A stretch of 64,000 bases of DNA from Bin107 sp965221655 (GCA_965221655.1 OZ244906.1:744001-808000), one strand, 5' to 3'; shown: positions 8,143 through 17,784, counted from the stretch's first letter. Numbers and translations: made by a program. Notes: generated by a model not told the origin, from the sequence alone.

Positions 8143-9510
8143 ATGGCCTCTCCCGTCTTCGTCATCGTCGGTCGCCCGAACGTGGGCAAATCCACCCTCT
8201 TCAACCGGCTCATCGGCAGGCGCGCGGCCATCGTGCAGCCTGAGCCGGGCGTTACGCGCGACAGGCGCTACGGCGCAGGGGAGTGGAGCGGCGCCAAATT
8301 CCTGGTCGTCGACACCGGCGGCATCGCGGCGGCGGGGAGCGACCCCTTCTCGCCGGGGATTCAGGAGCAGACCGCCGCCGCCATCGCGGAGAGCGACCTC
8401 GTCCTGTTTCTGGTGGATGGAACCGAAGGGCTTCTGCCGGGCGATCATGAGGTCGCGCAGATGGTGCGCGTCGCGCAAAAGCCCGTCCTCCTCCTCGTGA
8501 ACAAGGCCGACGTCAAGAGCGCGCGCGCCGCGGAGTGGGATTTTTACGGGCTGGGCATGGGGGATATCTGGCCCGTTTCGGCGGAACACGGCCTGGGCGT
8601 CTCCGAGATGATGGACGAGGCGATTCGCGTCGCTTCGCGCGCAACCGAAGGAGAGGAGGGCACAGACCCCGAGGAGCGGCGCGTCGCCGTCGTCGGGCGC
8701 CCGAACGTCGGGAAATCCTCGTTCGTGAACCGCGTCCTCGGAAGCGAGCGCACCCTGGTGAGCCCCGTGCCGGGCACGACGCGCGACCCGGTGGACACCC
8801 TTTGCCGCAGGGAGGAGAGAACTTACCGGTTCGTGGACACGGCGGGCATCCGCAGGAGAGGGAAAATCGGCAAGCGCCAGGTAGAGGCGATAAGCATGAT
8901 CATGGCGTACCGCAGCATCGAGCGCGCCCAGGTCGTTTTGCTCGTCGTCGACGCGACCGAGGGCGTCAGGACAATGGATGCGCAGATAGCCCGCCACGTT
9001 CGGGAGTCGGGCCGTGCGTGCGTGATTCTGCTCAACAAGTGGGACCTCCTCGAGAAGGAAAGCAAAACGTTCGACCAAATGGTGCGCGACGTGCGCGAGA
9101 AGCTCGTGCACGTGCATTTCGCCCCCGTTCTTTCGGTCTCCGCCCTGACGGGGCAAAGGTGCGGGCACGTCTTCGACCTGGTGGAGCGCGTCCACGCCTC
9201 GCATGCGCGGCGCGTGCCCACCGGACAGCTCAACCGCGCGGTGGAGGAAATTGTCGCCGCACATCCGCCTCCCGCATCTCCGCGAGGGCGGCGCCCCAAG
9301 GTATTCTACGCCACCCAAAGCGCCGTCTCTCCGCCCCACGTCGTATTATTCGCCAGCCTGGTGGGCCACATTCCGCTTGAACAATACGGCAGGTACGTGG
9401 AAAACAGACTGCGCGAGAGGTTCGATTTCGAGGGTACGCCGCTGCGGGTGAGCTTCCGCCAGCGGGGGAGGGGCGCTTCCCCCGGCCGCGCGCGCAAGCG
9501 CGGGCGATGA
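8143..9510 (+). CDS. der: Ribosome biogenesis GTPase Der (EngA)
   Basis: Essential double GTPase for 50S subunit assembly. Two Era-like G domains each have GRPNVGKS as G1 (residues about 10-17 and 184-191). G3 motifs are DTGG and DTAG, and G4 motifs are NKAD and NKWD. A C-terminal KH-like domain covers about 350-440 and ends in a basic tail. The length of 455 aa is normal. It starts 30 bp after the amidase gene and is probably in the same transcript. Confidence 0.96.
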   Translation: MASPVFVIVGRPNVGKSTLFNRLIGRRAAIVQPEPGVTRDRRYGAGEWSGAKFLVVDTGGIAAAGSDPFSPGIQEQTAAAIAESDLVLFLVDGTEGLLPGDHEVAQMVRVAQKPVLLLVNKADVKSARAAEWDFYGLGMGDIWPVSAEHGLGVSEMMDEAIRVASRATEGEEGTDPEERRVAVVGRPNVGKSSFVNRVLGSERTLVSPVPGTTRDPVDTLCRREERTYRFVDTAGIRRRGKIGKRQVEAISMIMAYRSIERAQVVLLVVDATEGVRTMDAQIARHVRESGRACVILLNKWDLLEKESKTFDQMVRDVREKLVHVHFAPVLSVSALTGQRCGHVFDLVERVHASHARRVPTGQLNRAVEEIVAAHPPPASPRGRRPKVFYATQSAVSPPHVVLFASLVGHIPLEQYGRYVENRLRERFDFEGTPLRVSFRQRGRGASPGRARKRGR

Positions 9511-9611
9511 GGGGGCATCCATTCGGGGGCGTGGTTGCGGAACTTCAAGCGACACTTGAAATCTTCACTTCATGACGCGGTTTAATAATGCCCCGCAAGT
9601 ATTTATTTTGA

Positions 9612-9640
9612 TTGACAAATCTGGTTTTCCGTGTGAAAAT
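9612..9640 (+). promoter_or_regulatory. Candidate sigma-70 promoter of the EF-G paralogue
   Basis: Perfect TTGACA (9612-9617), a 17-nt spacer, then GAAAAT (9635-9640, 4/6). It lies in the 229-bp gap after der, inside an AT-rich patch about 100 bp before the start codon. Confidence 0.55.
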
Positions 9641-9739
9641 CCGAAAAACGATACATTCTCACCTTTTTTATGGGTCCGGAAGGGAACCTGAAAGGTGCCC
9701 GACTTGTCAAAAAAGCGTACAGCAGAGGAGTCGACGTAG

Positions 9740-11827
9740 ATGGCGGCACACGAAACGGAGAGAATCCGCAACGTTGCTTTTGTGGGAGAGGGCGGAAACG
9801 GAAAGACTTCTCTCGTGGAGGCCTGCCTGTTCACCGCAGGAAACACGGACAGGCAAGGAAAAGTGGACGCAGGCAGCACCATACTCGACTCCGAGCCCGA
9901 GGAGGTGAAGAGACAATCCTCCATTGTGGGTGCTGTGGCCTTCGCCGATTGGAACAGGCACCGCATCAACCTCATCGACACGCCCGGCTACTCGAATTTC
10001 ATTTCGGACACGCGCGCCGCTATTCGCGCGTGCGACAACGCCGTCGTCGTGCTGAACGCGCATTCCGAAGCCAAGGTCATCACCGAAAAGGTGTTGGGCT
10101 GGGCAGAGGAGGAGGGGTTGTGCACCTTCCTTTACCTCAATCAGATGGATCACGAACAGGCCGACCTCGCCCGCGCACTCGAGCACGCGGCGAAGGTGAT
10201 AGACAAACGCCTCGTAGTCCTGCAGCTGCCCGTGAACCCGGGGGCGGACTTCAACGGCGTGGTCGACCTCGTCACGGGCAAGTCCTGCACCTACGAGATA
10301 GAGGGCGACGGCAAGGGTCGGGAGGGCGAAGTGCCCGCCGCACTTGCCGACGCCTTCGAGGAGCATCGCGGACAACTCATCGAGTTTGCCGCCGAGGCGA
10401 ACGAGGATGTGCTCGAAAAATATCTCGAGGGCGAAGAGCTCAGCACCGAGGAGATCGTCGAGGGGCTGCGGCAGGGCATTCAGGAGGGTTCTTTCCTCCC
10501 CGTGTTGTGCGGCTGCGGCCTCAAAAACGTGGGCACCGACTTGTTGCTCCGCGCCATCGAGCAGTTCGGCGTCTCTCCTGCCGCGCACGAGTTTGGTGCA
10601 AAGGACGCGCAAGGCGAGGAGGTGCGCATTGGGGCCGACGCGGAGGCTCCGTTCCGCGCTCTGGTGTTCAAGACGGTGGTAGACCCCTTCGCGGGGAAGC
10701 TGAATTACTTTCGCGTGGTGTCGGGCGAGGTTGCCTCCGACGCGAACGTGCTGAACACCACGCAGTCGGAGAAAGAGCGCATCGGCTCGCTGCTCTTCAT
10801 CCAGGGCAAGGGGCAGACTCCCGTTTCAGAAAAGCTCGTGCCCGGCGACATCGCCGCTCTCCCGAAGCTGAAGACGACCCGCACCGGAGACACGCTGTGC
10901 AGCGAGGCGGGCGCCGTCGTGTTCGACCCCATCGGTTTTCCCGCGCCGGTCATCTCCTACGCCGTGGCGCCCAAGAGCAAGGGGGATGAGGAGAAGCTCA
11001 GCACCGCGCTTGCGCGCCTGCGCGACGAGGACCCGGCGCTCACCGTGAGTCGCGACCCCCAGACCAAGGAGATGCTCCTCTCGGGGCTGGGAGTTTTGCA
11101 CATCGAGGTCATGGTCGAGCGCATCCGCCGAAAATACGGCGTCGAGGTGGAGATGCGGACCCCGCGCGTGCCTTATAAGGAAACCATCAGGGGCCGGACC
11201 AAGGTGCAGGGCCGCTACAAGAAGCAGACCGGCGGACGCGGACAGTTCGGGGACACCTGGCTGGAGATCGAACCGCTCCAGCGGGGAAGCGGATTCGAGT
11301 TCGTGGACAAGATTGTGGGCGGCGCGATTCCCAAGACGTTCATTCCCGCCGTGGAAAAGGGCATCGTGGAGGCGATGGACGGGGGCGCGCTGGCGGGCTA
11401 CCCGATGACGGACCTCAAGATCACGCTCTACGACGGCAGTTTCCACAGCGTCGACAGCTCCGAGATGGCGTTCAAGATAGCGGGCTCGCTCGGCTTCAAG
11501 AGGGGCGTCATGGAGTGCAAGCCGACGCTGCTCGAACCCATCATGAACATGCAGGTCGTCGTTCCCGAGGAATACATGGGCGACATCATCGGGGACATGA
11601 ATTCGCGCAGGGGCCGGGTGCTCGGCATGGACCCGGGGACGGGCGGCAAGCAGGTCATCAAGTCCCAGGTGCCGATGGCCGAAGTGCTGAACTACGCCCC
11701 CGCGCTGCGGTCGCTCACGGCGGACCGGGGCGATTTCTCGATGGAGTTTTCGCACTACGAAGAAGTGCCCGGGCAAATTTCCGAAAAAATCATATCCGAA
11801 GCGTCAACCGACCGGGAGAGCGATTAG
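9740..11827 (+). CDS. Elongation factor G-like protein (EF-G2 type paralogue)
   Basis: A 695-residue translational GTPase with five-domain EF-G architecture. The P-loop GEGGNGKT (16-23) replaces the canonical AHIDAGKTT. The switch I region lacks RGITI and reads EEVKRQSSI. DTPGY (80-84) is intact. The G4 motif is NQMD (134-137) instead of NKMD. Domain IV has GGRGQFGD near 490. These features place it with EF-G-like paralogues rather than the main translocase, and it is not next to rpsL, rpsG or tuf. Its role may be in ribosome recycling or stress; that is inference. Confidence 0.88.
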   Translation: MAAHETERIRNVAFVGEGGNGKTSLVEACLFTAGNTDRQGKVDAGSTILDSEPEEVKRQSSIVGAVAFADWNRHRINLIDTPGYSNFISDTRAAIRACDNAVVVLNAHSEAKVITEKVLGWAEEEGLCTFLYLNQMDHEQADLARALEHAAKVIDKRLVVLQLPVNPGADFNGVVDLVTGKSCTYEIEGDGKGREGEVPAALADAFEEHRGQLIEFAAEANEDVLEKYLEGEELSTEEIVEGLRQGIQEGSFLPVLCGCGLKNVGTDLLLRAIEQFGVSPAAHEFGAKDAQGEEVRIGADAEAPFRALVFKTVVDPFAGKLNYFRVVSGEVASDANVLNTTQSEKERIGSLLFIQGKGQTPVSEKLVPGDIAALPKLKTTRTGDTLCSEAGAVVFDPIGFPAPVISYAVAPKSKGDEEKLSTALARLRDEDPALTVSRDPQTKEMLLSGLGVLHIEVMVERIRRKYGVEVEMRTPRVPYKETIRGRTKVQGRYKKQTGGRGQFGDTWLEIEPLQRGSGFEFVDKIVGGAIPKTFIPAVEKGIVEAMDGGALAGYPMTDLKITLYDGSFHSVDSSEMAFKIAGSLGFKRGVMECKPTLLEPIMNMQVVVPEEYMGDIIGDMNSRRGRVLGMDPGTGGKQVIKSQVPMAEVLNYAPALRSLTADRGDFSMEFSHYEEVPGQISEKIISEASTDRESD

Positions 11828-11971
11828 TTTCTCTCCGTGGGGGATAGCGTTATGACGGCGATGGAGACGGAACCATTCATCAAGGAGGCGCGCGCTCGCG
11901 GAAAGAAAATCCGCAGCGCGAATTTCCCCGCCTCCCTCGGCCGGTCGGGGCGGAAGGAGTAGGGGGCGACG

Positions 11972-12388
11972 ATGGCCCGAGGCACGCAGGAGCCGCAGAT
12001 ACCCGACAAGCTGTTTTTCAAGATCGGGGAAGTGGCGAAACTGACGGGCACCAAGCCCCACGTGCTGCGCTACTGGGAGAGCGAGTTCCGGGTGCTGCGG
12101 CCGGCCAAGGGCGACTCGGGCCAGCGGGTGTATCGCCGCAAGGACGTGCGGCTGGTCTTTCGAATCAAGCAGTTGCTCTACGAAGAAAACTTCACCATCG
12201 CCGGCGCCAAGAAACAACTCCAGAAGCAAAGAACCGCGCGGCCCGATGCCGAAAGGGCGGCGGATGAAACGCCGCCGCCGCAGACGCCGGAGCCTCACGC
12301 CGGCACCGCGGATGTCCAGGGCGTAGACCTCGCCTGGGTGCGCCGGGAGCTCGGGGAGATACTCGGCATTCTGGGCAGGAGCCGCTGA
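11972..12388 (+). CDS. MerR family transcriptional regulator
   Basis: A 138-residue regulator with a MerR/MlrA-type winged helix-turn-helix at about residues 14-85. The HTH core is FFKIGEVAKLTGTKPHVLRY, and the wing is QRVYRRKDV. The C-terminal 50 residues are a short variable tail with no cysteine cluster, so a metal sensor is unlikely. A related small MerR gene commonly accompanies ihfA/pheT in Deltaproteobacteria, but neither gene is here. It starts at ATG 11972 after GGAAGGAG, 144 bp beyond the EF-G-like gene. Confidence 0.88.
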   Translation: MARGTQEPQIPDKLFFKIGEVAKLTGTKPHVLRYWESEFRVLRPAKGDSGQRVYRRKDVRLVFRIKQLLYEENFTIAGAKKQLQKQRTARPDAERAADETPPPQTPEPHAGTADVQGVDLAWVRRELGEILGILGRSR

Positions 12389-12455
12389 AGCCCGCCCAAA
12401 GGTTCGCCTTGCCAATCCGGGGGGGGCGCACTTTCCTCCCGACCCGGGAGGGAGA

Positions 12456-12484
12456 TTGACGGCGGGGCGCGTTGCGCTTATCTT
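12456..12484 (+). promoter_or_regulatory. Candidate sigma-70 promoter of the TPR protein gene
   Basis: TTGACG (12456-12461), a 17-nt spacer, then TATCTT (12479-12484). It is directly preceded by the inverted repeat CTCCCG-ACC-CGGGAG (about 12436-12450), which could end the MerR transcript or serve as an operator. Confidence 0.5.
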
Positions 12485-12571
12485 CCCCCTCGGCCGCACG
12501 ACAAGAATTGAGCGACGAAAACGCGAACCGGCCGGGGCTGCGCAGCCCGGCGGCAAAGGACACATTGCAAG

Positions 12572-13243
12572 ATGGCAAGAACCTTCAGAAAGGAAATTCG
12601 CCAGCCCGACGCCCTGCAGACCTACGGGCGGCGGGCGGTGGTCTGGTTCGTCGAAAACCAAAAAATTCTCTATGGCGCTCTGGCGATCGTCGTTGTAGTG
12701 GCGATCGTCTTTCTGGGCTACCGCGCATGGGACGCGCGCTCGCGCTCGCGTGCGGCGCTGGCGTATGGGCTCGCGAAAACCGCCTCCGCAGACGGCAAGG
12801 GAGAGGCCGTCGAGGCGGCTCTCCAGAAAGTGGCCGAGGATTATCCGCGCGCGCGATCGGGTCTGTTGGCGCGTCTGCATCTGGCGTCCTTGCTGCGCGA
12901 GAGAAAGGAATACGAGGGCGCACGCGCGCAATATGCGCTCGTAGCCGCGAGTGGCGGCGCCACCGAGAGCGACAAGGAGTTGGCCACGCGCGGCCTCGCT
13001 TCGGCCTACATGCTGGAGGGAGCCTGCGCGGAGGCCATCGGGCTGTGGAAGTCCATTTTGGAGAAAGGGAGCCTGTTCACTTCTGAGGATTTGTTCGTTT
13101 CCATCGCCGCCTGCCAGGAGAAGCTCGGACGAGCGGGCGACGCACGCAAAACTTATGAGGAACTCAGCAAGAAACACCCGGAGAGTCCGTTTCTTGACGA
13201 TCGCATTCGCTCGAAGATCGAGGCTGCCAAGGTCGGCGAATAA
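12572..13243 (+). CDS. Membrane-anchored tetratricopeptide repeat protein (YfgM-like)
   Basis: A 223-residue protein with a cytoplasmic stub, one transmembrane helix at about residues 32-52, then a helical TPR-type domain to the C-terminus. Repeats such as AARSxLLARLHLASLL and LGRAGDARKTYEEL are visible in outline. The architecture matches the YfgM/TPR_21 group, which act as periplasmic chaperone adaptors next to SecYEG or BamB. No bamB or hisS gene is adjacent here, so that role is only a family inference. A strong terminator follows about 85 bp downstream. Confidence 0.75.
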   Translation: MARTFRKEIRQPDALQTYGRRAVVWFVENQKILYGALAIVVVVAIVFLGYRAWDARSRSRAALAYGLAKTASADGKGEAVEAALQKVAEDYPRARSGLLARLHLASLLRERKEYEGARAQYALVAASGGATESDKELATRGLASAYMLEGACAEAIGLWKSILEKGSLFTSEDLFVSIAACQEKLGRAGDARKTYEELSKKHPESPFLDDRIRSKIEAAKVGE

Positions 13244-13328
13244 TGCATGGCGTCCGGAGGCGCGGCGCATCCATCCCTAGATGCTTTGTTGCGATAAGAT
13301 ATGTTATGTAAAATAACTTGTCTGTCTT

Positions 13329-13353
13329 TCCCCCCGCCTTCGCGGGGGATTTT
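13329..13353 (+). terminator. Rho-independent terminator
   Basis: A 7-bp GC stem, CCCCCGC with GCGGGGG, around a CTTC tetraloop, followed by one A and six T residues. It ends the plus-strand transcript of the TPR gene. The minus strand lacks a T-run, so it acts in one direction. Confidence 0.88.
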
Positions 13354-13661
13354 TTCGCCTTGAAATAGAGCAGCACGGGCGACTCCCTCATCCCCTTTCA
13401 GCGGAGGTGCGCCCCCTTCCGCGAAGGTGCCGTCAAATCATCCGTCGTGCACGCACACCCCGCGGAACAAGGATGCTCTTTAGGCTGGGGCGAGGGCTGC
13501 CGCGCAGGTACTGAGGGCCTTATCCGGAGGGCGCCTCGCCAGGAATGTGGGATGGAAGGCAAAGCAGGATTTAATATTTCTTCATTCAGTGATTCATATA
13601 TCAAGTCATACTAATTTGATTTATAACACTTTGCCAGTTTTATTTCGGCGCGTGTGGAAAA
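13354..13661. other. Non-coding gap between convergent genes
   Basis: About 308 bp between the terminator and the end of bioB. The first 200 bp are GC-rich with no convincing ORF, and the last 100 bp (13560-13640) are strongly AT-rich. No tRNA or known RNA was recognised. A small RNA in the GC-rich part cannot be excluded by eye. Confidence 0.5.
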
Positions 13662-14660
13662 TCATCCATGCAGGACGGGGTCGCTCTGGCCTCGTGCGTC
13701 GATTTCGAAGCCGGCCTCGCGGATCATGCGGTGGGCTTCGTCTGGCGCCTGGCCGGGAGTGGTGAGGTAGCCGTCCACGAACAGGGAGTTCGCCGCAAAC
13801 AGCGCGAGCGGCTGTAAGGAGCCCAGCTGCTTCTCGCGCCCGCCTGCGACGCGAATCTCCGCGCGCGGATTGTAGAAGCGCATCAGGCACAGCAACTTGA
13901 GGCATTGCAGCGGCCCCAGCAAGGGCCTGCCCGCAAGCGGCGTGCCCGCGACGGGGTGCAGAAAATTGACGGGGATGGACTCAGGAGCCAGCTCGCGGAG
14001 AGCCTCGCACACGTCGATGACGTCCTCAGGGCTCTCCCCTTGCCCGAAAATCACGCCTGAGCACAGCTCAAGGCCCGCCCCGCGCGCCGCGCGCAGGGTG
14101 TCCACCCTGTCGTCGTAGGTGTGGGTGGTGCAGATGCGGGGATAGTAGCGCGCGCTGGTGTTCAGGTTGTGGTTGAGGCGGTCGACGCCCGCGGCCCCCA
14201 GGCGGGCGGCCTGCGCGCCCGCGAGCAGCCCCAGCGAGCAGCACACCGAGAGGCGGTGGCGCGACTTGATGCGCTCCACGGCGCGGCAAAGCCTCTCGAT
14301 CTCGTTGTCCGACGGCCCCCGCGCGCTGATGACGATGCAATAACGCCGCGAGCCCGCCGCCTCGGCGCGCGCGGCGCCCTCGAGAAGCGCATTCTCGTCC
14401 ACGAGGTCGTAGCGGTCGATTTCGGCGGCGGAGACGGCAGACTGGGAGCAGTAGCCGCAATCCTCCGGGCAAATGCCGCTCTTCGCGTTGATGAGGTAGT
14501 GAATCTGCACTTTCTTGCCGAAACGGGCGCGGCGCACGGAAAAAGCGGCGTCGAGCAGCGCGAGAACCTCCGCGTCGGGCGCGTCGAGGACGCGGTGCGC
14601 CTCCTCGCGGCCGGGGGGTTCGTCTTCGAGGGCGCGGCGCGCCAGTTCGTGGTAGTCCAC
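13662..14660 (-). CDS. bioB: Biotin synthase BioB
   Basis: Radical-SAM enzyme that inserts sulfur into dethiobiotin. The 4Fe-4S motif CPEDCGYC gives Cys64, Cys68 and Cys71. Cysteines and arginine for the 2Fe-2S cluster lie in the barrel (VCCSLGLL, GLELCSGVIFG, and an Arg in AEIRVAGGR). The length of 332 aa is normal. It stands alone: no bioA, bioD or bioF is adjacent, so the rest of the pathway must be elsewhere or biotin precursors are imported. Confidence 0.96.
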   Translation of the reverse strand: MDYHELARRALEDEPPGREEAHRVLDAPDAEVLALLDAAFSVRRARFGKKVQIHYLINAKSGICPEDCGYCSQSAVSAAEIDRYDLVDENALLEGAARAEAAGSRRYCIVISARGPSDNEIERLCRAVERIKSRHRLSVCCSLGLLAGAQAARLGAAGVDRLNHNLNTSARYYPRICTTHTYDDRVDTLRAARGAGLELCSGVIFGQGESPEDVIDVCEALRELAPESIPVNFLHPVAGTPLAGRPLLGPLQCLKLLCLMRFYNPRAEIRVAGGREKQLGSLQPLALFAANSLFVDGYLTTPGQAPDEAHRMIREAGFEIDARGQSDPVLHG

Positions 14661-14748
14661 GATGCTTTTCCTCCCGAAATCATCCGCCGCGCAACTTAAC
14701 GCGCGGCTCTGCGTTTGGCAAACGGGGCGGACGAGAGGCCCTTTTCTC

Positions 14749-14777
14749 TTGTCTCCCCTGCCCTGCTGCCCTATGAT
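14749..14777 (+). promoter_or_regulatory. Candidate promoter of the FAD/Fe-S oxidase gene
   Basis: TTGTCT (14749-14754), a 17-nt spacer, then TATGAT (14772-14777), about 75 bp before the chosen start of the downstream gene. Confidence 0.45.
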
Positions 14778-14852
14778 TCGGGTGGTCCGCCGAAAATGGG
14801 GGCCGTGCCTCCGATATTGATCTTTTGTGCTTTTGCATCAAAGAGGTATGGG

Positions 14853-17741
14853 ATGAGAGCTACCGTATCGCTTGAGCAGGAATTGCGCGATGCTATTGAC
14901 GGCGAGGTGCGCTTCGACGTCTTCACGCGCAAGATCTACAGCACCGACGCGAGCATGTACGAAATAGAGCCCCTGGGCGTCGTTCTGCCCCGGAGTGAGG
15001 ACGACGTGCGCAAGGCACTCGAGATTGCCGGGCGCCACGGCGCGGCCATCCTCCCCCGGGGCGGCGGCACCAGCCTCGCCGGCCAGACCGTGGGCAAGGC
15101 GCTGGTTCTCGATTTCTCCAAATACATGAACCGCGTAATCGAGCTGAACGCCGAGGAGGGTTGGGCGCGCGTGCAGCCGGGGCTGGTGCAGGATCATTTT
15201 AACGATTTCCTGAATCCCCACGGCTTCGTCTTCGGCCCGAACACCTCCACGAGCAGCCGCGCCACCCTCGGCGGAATGCTGGGGAACAATTCTTCGGGTT
15301 CGCGCTCCATCGTCTACGGGAAGATGGTGGATCACGTGGTCGAGACCTCGGGCTATTTTGCCGACGGCACGCCTTTTTCCTTCACCCCCCGGGATGCGGC
15401 CTCCCTGGATGCCCTCGTGCGCGAGGATTCGCGGATGGGCAGGCTCCACAAGGCCGTCGGGGAGATCGTAGAGAGCCACCGCCAGGAGATTGCGGATCGC
15501 TACCCCAAAATCATGCGGCGCGTGAGCGGATACAACCTCGACGAACTGGCCGATGAGGCACAGCCCTTCAACCTCGCCAAGCTCATGGTGGGGGCAGAGG
15601 GCACGCTCGCCGTGGTGACCGAGATGAAGGTGCGCGTGTGCCCCAAGCCCAAGGCACTCGGCGTCCTGGTGGTGCATTTCGACGGCATAGAGGAGGCCTT
15701 GGCCGCAAGCACGACGATTCTCGCACACGACGTGGCGGCGATAGAGATTATCGACAGGGTCATTCTCGATCTCGCGAAGAACAACCTCGAGGCCCGCCGC
15801 TTGATGGACAGCTTCGTGGTCGGTGATCCGGATTGTTTTCTCACGGTCGAATTTTTTGGTGAGGACGAGGGGGAGGCCAGAGAGAAGGTCTATCGCCTGC
15901 AGGCGGAGCTTGAGGCCGAAAACATCGGCTACGCGCGCGTTGCCCTGGACGAACCCGCCCACAAACAAGACTGCCTGAACATGCGCAAGGCGGGGCTGGG
16001 CTTTCTTCTGGGGCGGCGGGGCGACTGGAAGCCCTGTGCTTTCGTCGAGGATTGCGCGGTGGACCCCGCCCACCTGCTGAACTACTACAGGCGCTTTGAG
16101 TCCATCATGCGCAAGTACGATACGGCGACCTCCTACTACGGCCACACGAGCGTAGGGCTGCTCCACCTGCGCCCGCTCATCAACCTCAAGGACGACGCGG
16201 AGATCGGCAAAATGGCGGCCATCGCCGAGGAGGTGTCCGACCTGGTGCTCGAATACGGCGGGGCCATGAGCGGCGAGCACGGCGACGGACTGGCGCGGAG
16301 CCAGTGGGTGCCCAAATTCTTCGGCGAGAGGCTCTACGGCGCTTTTCAGGAAGTGAAGCGGCTCTTCGACCCCGAGAACCGGATGAACCCGGGCAAAATC
16401 GTCGACGCCCTCCCCTTCACGCAGAATCTGCGCTTCGACGGCTCCTATAAGACGCCCGAGATACCGACCATCATGGATTTTTCGGATGACGGCGGTTTTG
16501 CGCGTGCGATTGAGCTGTGCAACGGGGTGGGCGCCTGCCGCAAGCGCGACGGCACCATGTGCCCCTCCTACCAGGCGACGCTCGAGGAAGAACACTCCAC
16601 GCGCGGGCGGGCGAACGCGCTGCGCGAGGTCATTGCAAACGGAATTCCGGGTGAAGACCTCGGCAGCGAACGTCTCTACGAGGTGCTCGATCTTTGCATC
16701 TCGTGCAAGGGTTGCAAGGCGGAATGCCCCTCAAGCGTGGATATGGCGAAGATAAAGGCCGAGGTGCTCCAGGCGTATTACGACAAGAGGGGAACACCCC
16801 TGCGCGTGCGGATGATGGCTGAAATTGCGCGCATCAACCGCCTGAGCGCGCCGGTGGCGCCCATCGTGAACTGGACGCTGGCGAACCCCCTGGTGCGCTC
16901 CTTGATGGACAGATTCCTGGGCGTCGACAAGCGCAGGAGCCTTCCTCCCCTGGTGACGCCCACCTTCGAGGAGTGGTTCCGGGGTCGCTCCGCCGCCCGG
17001 GGCGTGGCGAGGCGGGGGCGCGTCCTGTTCCTGAACGATACCTTTACGAACTTCCACTACCCCGAGATTGGCAGGGCCGCGGTGAAGGTGCTCGAGGCGG
17101 CGGGTTTTGAGGTCTTGCTCGCCGAGACGGGTTGCTGCGGACGGCCGATGATATCGCACGGGTTGTTGCGCGCGGGCCGGATGCTGGCCGAGGAGAACGT
17201 GGCGCGGCTCTCGCCCGCCATCGAGGCGGGACTCCCCGTCATCGGCGTCGAGCCGAGCTGTCTACTTACCTTCCGGGACGAATATCCCGACCTGGTGGCG
17301 GGCGAGAAGGCGAAGGCTCTGGCGGAGAATTCCTACATGCTTGAGGAATTTCTCCACGCTCTCCACCTCAAGGGCGAGCTCTCGTTGCCTTTCAGGGAGC
17401 ATGGGCAGGGGCGCAAAACCCTCTTTCACGGCCATTGTCACCAAAAAGCGCTGGTGGGTACCGGGCCTTCCCTCGCGACTCTACATCTGGTTCCCGGCCT
17501 CGACGTTTCGCCGATACCTTCCGGGTGCTGCGGCATGGCGGGCTCGTTCGGCTACGAGAAGGAGCACTTTGACATATCGCTCGCCATCGGCGAGACGAAG
17601 CTCTTCCCCGCCGTGCGTGCGGGAGGCGACGCGCTCACCATTGCGAACGGTGTCTCCTGCCGTCAGCAAATCGCCATGGGAACGGGCAAGAAGGCCCTGC
17701 ACCTGGCCGAGGTGCTGGCGAACGCACTAGAAGATAAATAG
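14853..17741 (+). CDS. FAD-linked oxidase / Fe-S protein fusion (YdiJ-like 2-hydroxyacid dehydrogenase)
   Basis: A 962-residue fusion of a GlcD/DLD-type flavoprotein with a GlpC-like Fe-S protein. The FAD_binding_4 domain spans about 30-260, with PRGGGTSLAGQ and GNNSSGSRS. FAD-oxidase_C follows to about 540, with SGEHGDGLARS. Then come 4Fe-4S motifs (CNGVGACRK and CISCKGCKAECP) and two CCG domains (CCGRPM, GCCGMAG). It resembles E. coli YdiJ, reported to oxidise D-2-hydroxyglutarate, but lactate or glycolate are possible substrates. I chose ATG 14853, preceded by AGAGG, over an upstream in-frame start at 14715. Confidence 0.9.
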   Translation: MRATVSLEQELRDAIDGEVRFDVFTRKIYSTDASMYEIEPLGVVLPRSEDDVRKALEIAGRHGAAILPRGGGTSLAGQTVGKALVLDFSKYMNRVIELNAEEGWARVQPGLVQDHFNDFLNPHGFVFGPNTSTSSRATLGGMLGNNSSGSRSIVYGKMVDHVVETSGYFADGTPFSFTPRDAASLDALVREDSRMGRLHKAVGEIVESHRQEIADRYPKIMRRVSGYNLDELADEAQPFNLAKLMVGAEGTLAVVTEMKVRVCPKPKALGVLVVHFDGIEEALAASTTILAHDVAAIEIIDRVILDLAKNNLEARRLMDSFVVGDPDCFLTVEFFGEDEGEAREKVYRLQAELEAENIGYARVALDEPAHKQDCLNMRKAGLGFLLGRRGDWKPCAFVEDCAVDPAHLLNYYRRFESIMRKYDTATSYYGHTSVGLLHLRPLINLKDDAEIGKMAAIAEEVSDLVLEYGGAMSGEHGDGLARSQWVPKFFGERLYGAFQEVKRLFDPENRMNPGKIVDALPFTQNLRFDGSYKTPEIPTIMDFSDDGGFARAIELCNGVGACRKRDGTMCPSYQATLEEEHSTRGRANALREVIANGIPGEDLGSERLYEVLDLCISCKGCKAECPSSVDMAKIKAEVLQAYYDKRGTPLRVRMMAEIARINRLSAPVAPIVNWTLANPLVRSLMDRFLGVDKRRSLPPLVTPTFEEWFRGRSAARGVARRGRVLFLNDTFTNFHYPEIGRAAVKVLEAAGFEVLLAETGCCGRPMISHGLLRAGRMLAEENVARLSPAIEAGLPVIGVEPSCLLTFRDEYPDLVAGEKAKALAENSYMLEEFLHALHLKGELSLPFREHGQGRKTLFHGHCHQKALVGTGPSLATLHLVPGLDVSPIPSGCCGMAGSFGYEKEHFDISLAIGETKLFPAVRAGGDALTIANGVSCRQQIAMGTGKKALHLAEVLANALEDK

Positions 17742-17753
17742 ACGCAGGGTAAT

Positions 17754-17784
17754 TGCTGAAAAAACAGCATATTGTTTTATATTT
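17754..17784 (+). terminator. Possible weak terminator after the FAD/Fe-S oxidase
   Basis: TGCTG-AAAAAA-CAGCA hairpin (17754-17769) followed by the T-rich run TATTGTTTTATATTT. The stem is only 5 bp, so this is tentative. Confidence 0.35.

Noticed and set aside
6916..9339. An 807-codon open frame on the minus strand opposite the amidase and der genes
   Set aside because: The opposite strand encodes two clear protein families. The minus frame has low-complexity His/Arg/Ala-rich sequence, typical of GC-rich antisense frames.
11852..11962. A 36-codon ORF between the EF-G-like gene and the MerR gene
   Set aside because: Weak ribosome site, basic low-complexity product and no recognisable motif. 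It may be chance in a GC-rich gap.
14686..14707. Inverted repeat GCCGCGC-N8-GCGCGGC upstream of bioB
   Set aside because: Simple GC-alternating arms are frequent in this genome. It does not resemble a BirA or BioR site, so no operator call was made.
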